64,000 bases of DNA from NCBI GenBank assembly GCA_964623635.1, contig CAZUUA010000003.1, forward strand, positions 110,575 through 174,574, given 5' to 3'. Shown in pieces: positions 59,907 through 64,000 of the stretch (position 1 is the first letter of the stretch; every line of letters begins with the position of its first letter). Under the pieces are notes generated by a model. It ran no database searches. It was not told the origin of the DNA and saw only the letters and a list, made by a program, of their open reading frames with translations. The translations under genes and the position numbers were made by a program. The stretch is from UMGS1696 sp964623635 (GTDB taxonomy: Bacteria > Bacillota > Clostridia > Oscillospirales > CAG-272).

Positions 59907-60920
59907 TTATTCTTCGGCTGTTTCCGGATAGCCATCGGTCGGCAGATAGATTTTGATATAATCCACAGCCATGCCCTGTACCGGGGTCAAGGTGGGGTCC
60001 AGTTCTCCTGCCCAGCCACCGACCGCTACTGTAAGCTTGGCATAGCAGGGCACGTGACAGATCCACATACCGGACACAGACCAGGTCTCTTCCCCATCGA
60101 TGTAGAAGGTATAGCTCTCCGGTGTCCAGACCAGAGAGAAGGTGTGCCACTGGTCGTCGTAGATGCCGGGGATGTCCATGGGATGCCCCACCGTTTTGTG
60201 CTTGGACTCGTAACCGTCCACGTGGATGGCGTGCTGGACCTGCTGCCAGTCGTGGTGAGGCGCTTCCAGGATATCAATCTCGGCACCGTCGGATCCACCG
60301 GTGACCTCAGCGTGTCCGGCGCCATCACACATGAGCCAGAACGCCGCATTGATCCCCTCGGCCTGGGGCAGCTTGGCACGGACCTCCCAATAGCCGTAAG
60401 CCTGTTCAAACAGGTCTCTGGTACGAATGGCGCCGGCAGCATAGGGGACGCCGTCTCCGGTCACGTCCAAAATCAAGGCACCGTCCTTTAGGTAGGCGGC
60501 TTCGTCCGTCCAGATGCACTGATCCCGTTCCCAGTTGGGACAGTACGCCCATTTGTCGGTATCCAGAAAGTGCCCGTTGAAGGAGTCTATGAAGGTCAGC
60601 TCGTAGTCCACGCCCTGGAAGGTGGTGTACCGGTTTTCGGCAAAGTCCGCTTCTGCCATCGCCTTATCTTCGGCAAGCTGGGCTTCTTTCAGGGCTTTGG
60701 CTTCTTCCTCGGCTTTTCGTTTGGCTTCCGCTTCGGCTGCTTTGGATTCCATTTCCAAGCGAACAGATTCCGATTCGGCGGCGGCCATGGATTCTTCGGT
60801 GATTCGCAACGACTCTGCCCGTTCTTCCGGGGACATGGTCTCTGTTTGGATGCCGCCACTGCCACAAGCGGTCAACATGACTGCCAGCAGCAGGAGCGTC
60901 CCATATCTGTAGTACTTCAT
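59907..60920 (-). CDS. GH16 family lipoprotein with charged helical stalk
   Basis: A 337-residue lipoprotein (LTAC, Cys19). Residues 30-92 are a long Ala/Glu/Lys helix likely acting as a stalk. Then a GH16 jelly roll: YGYWEVRAKLPQAEGINAAFWLM, the catalytic GAEIDILEAPH (Glu214, Asp216, Glu219), and WHTFSLVWTPESYTFYIDG. GH16 enzymes cut beta-1,3/1,4-glucans or related polysaccharides. Start overlaps the GH78-like stop by four bases. Confidence 0.92.
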   Translation of the reverse strand: MKYYRYGTLLLLAVMLTACGSGGIQTETMSPEERAESLRITEESMAAAESESVRLEMESKAAEAEAKRKAEEEAKALKEAQLAEDKAMAEADFAENRYTTFQGVDYELTFIDSFNGHFLDTDKWAYCPNWERDQCIWTDEAAYLKDGALILDVTGDGVPYAAGAIRTRDLFEQAYGYWEVRAKLPQAEGINAAFWLMCDGAGHAEVTGGSDGAEIDILEAPHHDWQQVQHAIHVDGYESKHKTVGHPMDIPGIYDDQWHTFSLVWTPESYTFYIDGEETWSVSGMWICHVPCYAKLTVAVGGWAGELDPTLTPVQGMAVDYIKIYLPTDGYPETAEE

Positions 60921-63061
60921 GACAGCAGTGTAACGCCATCCGGCAGGGTGATCTGCGGTGCTTCTCCGGCTTTCTGCTGCACCGTGATCATGCCGTAGGG
61001 TGTGGGAATCTGGGTGGTGGCTTCGGTCAGACCCAGCAGAGAGGGATGCAGACGGATCGCCTTGTAGCCCGGTTCCACCAGCTCCAGACCGGTCAGCGCC
61101 AGCGGCAGTGCATAGGCAGGCGTACCACCCCAGGCGTGGCTATGGTCAAAGGAATAGGTGGGTTCCGGTTTGATGAAGCCTTCTGCCAGACCATAGGGAC
61201 ACTCCTTGACGGGTGCTTTCCAGTCCTCCAGTACGGTCAGGGTGTACTTGTCACGCAGGTCGTTGCGATAAATGGCCTCCAGTAGGAAGTGGGCGAAGTA
61301 CGGCTGCACCTGGCCCAGGCTTTCGTCGGTCATGACCTTGTCCAAAATCGACTGACAGGTGGGCACGTCAAAGATGCCGAAGTAAGCGGCTAAGATGTTG
61401 GCGTGCTTGCGGTAGTAACGCTTCTCGACATTCTGCGGCATGTAGTATGCGATCAGATGCTCCGAAGTGGGGGTATTCAGGCCTTCAAAGAATAGTCCCT
61501 TAGCCGGGTCATACAGCAGCTCAATGATCTTCGGCTGGATCTGGTCGGCGGCGTTTGTCATGCTCTCAGCCATAGCAGCTTCGTCCAGCTTGGTGTAGAT
61601 CTTGGCAGCCGTCCGCAGTGCGCCATAGTAGAACAGGTTCAAGCAGGTCTGCCCCAGTGCTTTCGGCGGATGGTGGGTCGAGATCTCGTCCGGGAACAGC
61701 CAGTCGATGAACATATAGTCCGGGGGATTCTCGATGATGCCGTTCTCGCCCAGATAAGTGGCAAATCGTTCCAGCAGGAAGATCAGCGCTTCTTCGCAGT
61801 CGGTAAGCAGTGCGGTCTCGCCGGTCAGCATATAGGTGTCCCACAGCATTTGTACCCAGATCAGGGAGTAGGTGGTGTGGAACATTCTGCCGTCGTTGTA
61901 CCGCAGCAGCTGGGCTGTACGGCGCACGTCAAAGGCAGCCAGGCGCATATCGCCAAAGGTAAAGGCCGTCATCAGGGATTCGATATAGTAGTCGCCGGTA
62001 CACGCCATGGGTTCGCAGTGTCTGCCGCTGTCCAGGTGCAGGGTCTGGCGGCAATATTGCAACGTATGGGCGCACACGTCCAGCACCAGATCCAGGTCCT
62101 TGTCGCTTGTGGTGGTCACGGCCTGCACGTCCACGGGATAATGGGACGCATGGAAGGTCACGGCCATCGTGGCGTCGGTATCGCTCTTGTTCTCTGCCAA
62201 CACACGCAGTTTTCCGGCACTGTGTAGCGTCATACCCAAATAGGTGTCCGGGTGGTCAAAGCGATAGGATTCGCCGGAGCCACCGTCGGTGGTCTCGATG
62301 CAGTGTATCTCCATTTCCACCAATCCCTGGGTCTGCACCTCCACCGCCGGATAGCCGGTGTAGATCCGATCCATAGGCAGCAGGATATCGCACTTTTCGC
62401 CGGCCGGAATGGTGATGGTATTCCCTGTCGGAACGATGACAGTCTCGGTGGCCGGTGGCAGTGGAGAGGTCAGGCTGTGCCAGATGTTGGTGATACGTTT
62501 GGCCGGTACCGGTGCGGCAGTCGGAATGGTGCCGTCGTAGTGTTGGGCAGCGGTATGACCGGTTAGGTGCCGGATCTGCCAGGTCTCATCGGTGACCAGC
62601 ACGGTCTTGGTACCATCGGCAAAGCGCACGTGGGCTGTCAGGAAGAAGCCACCGTGGCCTTGGGAGAACTCGAACATCTGCATGGACTGCATCCGCACGA
62701 TGGCTCGGAATTGCAGTCTGCCCTCTGCCAGTCCCGGATGCGTCTCTGTCAGCAGGACCTCTGTGGCGTAGTGCTGGGGACGTACCCGATCGTTGGAGAG
62801 AAAATCGCCGCCAACCGATGCAGGGCCGGTCACGATACGTTCGTCGTTCAGGTACAGACGGAAAAAGGTATCGGCGCTGGTACGAAGCTGCACCTCGGCG
62901 ATGGGTCTATCGAATGCGTAGGACTTGGTGCAGGACACCACGGTATAGTGACCGTCCTTTGCTTGGTCCTCCGGGGACATACAGGAACGGGTGGTGGTTT
63001 GGCGATCGGGATACTGGTCGATGGGAAGCCAGATCCATTGTTCCAGGGGTTCAAATTGCAT
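60917..63061 (-). CDS. GH78-like alpha-L-rhamnosidase
   Basis: A 714-residue protein without signal peptide. The N-terminal part is beta-rich carbohydrate-binding (FFRLYLNDERIVTGPASVGG), and the (alpha/alpha)6 barrel has DSGRHCEPMACTGDYYIES, WVQMLWDTYML, FIDWLFPDEI, and a C-terminal SHAWGGTPAYALPLALTGLE with a rhamnosidase C-domain (GYKAIRLHPSL). A GH78 or GH106-like activity fits; the exact substrate is open. Confidence 0.78.
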   Translation of the reverse strand: MQFEPLEQWIWLPIDQYPDRQTTTRSCMSPEDQAKDGHYTVVSCTKSYAFDRPIAEVQLRTSADTFFRLYLNDERIVTGPASVGGDFLSNDRVRPQHYATEVLLTETHPGLAEGRLQFRAIVRMQSMQMFEFSQGHGGFFLTAHVRFADGTKTVLVTDETWQIRHLTGHTAAQHYDGTIPTAAPVPAKRITNIWHSLTSPLPPATETVIVPTGNTITIPAGEKCDILLPMDRIYTGYPAVEVQTQGLVEMEIHCIETTDGGSGESYRFDHPDTYLGMTLHSAGKLRVLAENKSDTDATMAVTFHASHYPVDVQAVTTTSDKDLDLVLDVCAHTLQYCRQTLHLDSGRHCEPMACTGDYYIESLMTAFTFGDMRLAAFDVRRTAQLLRYNDGRMFHTTYSLIWVQMLWDTYMLTGETALLTDCEEALIFLLERFATYLGENGIIENPPDYMFIDWLFPDEISTHHPPKALGQTCLNLFYYGALRTAAKIYTKLDEAAMAESMTNAADQIQPKIIELLYDPAKGLFFEGLNTPTSEHLIAYYMPQNVEKRYYRKHANILAAYFGIFDVPTCQSILDKVMTDESLGQVQPYFAHFLLEAIYRNDLRDKYTLTVLEDWKAPVKECPYGLAEGFIKPEPTYSFDHSHAWGGTPAYALPLALTGLELVEPGYKAIRLHPSLLGLTEATTQIPTPYGMITVQQKAGEAPQITLPDGVTLLS

Positions 63062-63229
63062 AAAATTTCTCCTTTGGCCGCTTTGGTATGGTTGACTCTA
63101 TTATAGCATACTTTTCGGCAAATTGCATCGTGTCCGGGAAAAAATGTAGAAAAAGTTTTTCCCGGAACCGAAGCCATAACGGCTGCAATTTCTTTTTTCA
63201 CTTTTTTTGCTGAAATTTGCAAAAAGGGG

Positions 63230-63258
63230 TTGACAAACGGAAACAAATCTGGTATACT
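63230..63258 (+). promoter_or_regulatory. Consensus promoter of tRNA-Pro copy 1
   Basis: TTGACA (63230-63235), 17 bases, TATACT (63253-63258), with CTGG before the -10. Confidence 0.85.
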
Positions 63259-63298
63259 ATATAGGCTGACAGCGAGAGAGCAGAAAGCACACAGGTAT

Positions 63299-63371
63299 CT
63301 GGGTGTGGCGCAGTTGGGAGCGCGCTACCTTGGGGTGGTAGAGGCCGCTGGTTCAAGTCCAGTCACTCAGA
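63299..63371 (+). tRNA. tRNA-Pro(GGG), copy 1
   Basis: 73 bases that fold as a full cloverleaf: acceptor CTGGGTG/CACTCAG, D-arm GCGC/GCGC, anticodon arm CTACC/GGTAG with loop TTGGGGT (anticodon GGG), T-arm GCTGG/CCAGT, discriminator A73. C1-G72 and A73 are the bacterial tRNA-Pro identity pair. CCA is not encoded. Confidence 0.95.
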
Positions 63372-63375
63372 TATA

Positions 63376-63410
63376 AAATCGGGTATCCGTTTGGGTAGCC
63401 GATTTTTTGT
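63376..63410 (+). terminator. Intrinsic terminator of tRNA-Pro copy 1
   Basis: AAATCGG pairs with CCGATTT and is followed by TTTT. Confidence 0.75.
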
Positions 63411-63417
63411 TTCTCTA

Positions 63418-63446
63418 TTGACATTTGCCAGAGTATGTGCTATGAT
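63418..63446 (+). promoter_or_regulatory. Promoter of a small RNA between the tRNA copies
   Basis: TTGACA (63418-63423), 17 bases, TATGAT (63441-63446). A decayed copy (TTAACA) follows tRNA copy 2. Confidence 0.7.
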
Positions 63447-63454
63447 ACAAATGT

Positions 63455-63563
63455 AATCGATGCTCCGGCGCTTGCCGAGTTGGTGTTCCCTACGTAACCA
63501 CTGATTGTGATCCGTGGTTACTTTAAAGCCACGTTGCTGCGAGCTTGGTACCAGGCATCGATT
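63455..63563 (+). ncRNA. Candidate structured small RNA, about 109 nt, family unknown
   Basis: The segment starts just after a good promoter and closes on itself: AATCGATGC (63455-63463) with GCATCGATT (63555-63563), then TTGGT (63480-63484) with ACCAG (63550-63554), a small CTCCGGC/GCCGAG hairpin, and an 8-bp hairpin GTAACCAC/GTGGTTAC. No open reading frame of note. It lacks the conserved parts of 5S rRNA, SRP RNA, tmRNA or RNase P RNA. Confidence 0.55.
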
Positions 63564-63632
63564 TCTTTGCGTATGCACAGCTTACCAGTTTTCCCGAAGC
63601 AAAAAAATTTTTCACAAATTTGCGAAAAGGGG

Positions 63633-63661
63633 TTGACAAAGCTGGGAAGATGTGGTATACT
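63633..63661 (+). promoter_or_regulatory. Consensus promoter of tRNA-Pro copy 2
   Basis: TTGACA (63633-63638), 17 bases, TATACT (63656-63661), preceded by ATGTGG. Confidence 0.85.
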
Positions 63662-63691
63662 GTAGAGGCTGTGAGAAAAGCAAGCAGGTAT

Positions 63692-63764
63692 CTGGGTGTG
63701 GCGCAGTTGGGAGCGCGCTACCTTGGGGTGGTAGAGGCCGCTGGTTCAAGTCCAGTCACTCAGA
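63692..63764 (+). tRNA. tRNA-Pro(GGG), copy 2
   Basis: Identical in sequence to copy 1, 393 bases downstream, with a matching promoter and terminator. CCA is not encoded. Confidence 0.95.
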
Positions 63765-63768
63765 TATG

Positions 63769-63803
63769 AAATCGGGTATCCAATTGGGTAGCCGATTTTT
63801 TGT
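63769..63803 (+). terminator. Intrinsic terminator of tRNA-Pro copy 2
   Basis: Same AAATCGG/CCGATTT stem and T-run as after copy 1. Confidence 0.75.
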
Positions 63804-63891
63804 TTCTCTATTAACATTTGCCATGGTATATGCCATGGCGTTTTTTATTTGATTTTATCCCTAGTAATCTCCTGTCGCAGCATTTACTGCT

Positions 63892-63999
63892 TTAAGTTTC
63901 TTGGAAAAAGCGTTCACAATGTTCATACGGAGAGAATCCCTTGTTGGTGATCTCGATATAATCCGCCTTTGTCATACCGTACAAGTAGTAATCGCAATA
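63892..63999 (-). CDS. C-terminal end of an unidentified protein (runs off the window)
   Basis: The last 35 codons of a minus-strand frame ending at a TAA (63892-63894). Segments include YCDYYLYGMTKADYIEI and GFSPYEHCERFFQET. I do not recognise the family. Coding character is judged from an open, non-repetitive frame with no other feature at the edge, so this is modest support. Its position next to tRNA genes does not by itself make it an integrase. Confidence 0.4.
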   Translation of the reverse strand, partial: YCDYYLYGMTKADYIEITNKGFSPYEHCERFFQET

Positions 64000-64000
64000 G

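Noticed and set aside
63455..63563. 5S rRNA, SRP RNA or tmRNA
   Set aside because: The conserved 5S loop sequences and the SRP GGAAGCAGC-type motif are absent; length and stem layout differ.
63545..63852. Short open frames spanning tRNA-Pro copy 2
   Set aside because: They read through a tRNA gene and terminator.

Overview
The window looks like a chromosomal segment of an endospore-forming, low-oxygen Clostridia-type Firmicute, most likely a gut Oscillospirales/Ruminococcaceae lineage. Evidence: a spoIIGA-sigE pair, SpoIID-like and SleB-like wall hydrolases, Sec-lipoproteins with Thr/Glu-rich linkers, surface proteins ending in PQT-type tails, strong AGGAGG ribosome-binding sites, TTGACA-N17-TATAAT promoters and moderately high GC. 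A run of exactly 100 N inside a tandem repeat suggests a scaffolded draft or metagenome assembly. There is no prophage, conjugative element or CRISPR array; most of the window is housekeeping plus carbohydrate and surface functions.

Layout. 0-7 kb: start of hflX, rpmE, sigE-spoIIGA, a DUF6179/DUF6323-like pair, trmB, a HAAS-DUF4097 membrane operon and a TSCPD protein. 7-13 kb: a GH110-type beta-helix glycosidase with an MFS permease, then an unusually long SpoIID-like protein. 13-21 kb: a leftward run of a GyrA/ParC-like topoisomerase, Sua5, prfA, a KDPG aldolase-VOC fusion, an M18 aminopeptidase, coaE and a lytic transglycosylase, threaded with a short palindromic repeat. 21.8-26.6 kb: an apparent metal-regulated flavin/redox cluster (Tp47-like surface protein, FMN-binding ferric-reductase-like protein, ApbE, NusG domain II protein, Gx transporter). 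26.8-31 kb: ftsH, hpt, tilS and the gapped tandem repeat. 31.6-38 kb: sortase B, rlmA, a GT2, SleB, a solute-binding-like lipoprotein, miaA. 38-41 kb: a nucleoside hydrolase, DUF1643, HAD and sugar isomerase operon. 41.6-51 kb: a second lipoprotein, an NhaC antiporter with a structured leader, a CarA lacking its glutaminase triad, phosphoglucomutase and an HtpG with a His/Cys-rich linker. 51-63 kb: GH36, paaK-ACT, sfsA, a surface protein, a third lipoprotein, an AlkP-like enzyme, GH16 and GH78. 63-64 kb: a duplicated tRNA-Pro(GGG) cassette around an unidentified structured RNA, and the end of one more gene.

How it fits together. Several modules serve glycan scavenging (GH110+MFS, GH36, GH16, GH78, three lipoproteins without permeases). 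The 21.8-26.6 kb block reads as one extracytoplasmic flavoprotein system under one promoter with two perfect DtxR-like inverted repeats. The most notable single-gene oddities are the CarA with Cys, His and Glu all replaced and the HtpG carrying 11 His and 6 Cys within 32 linker residues. All functions are read from sequence and remembered family features; no database search was run.
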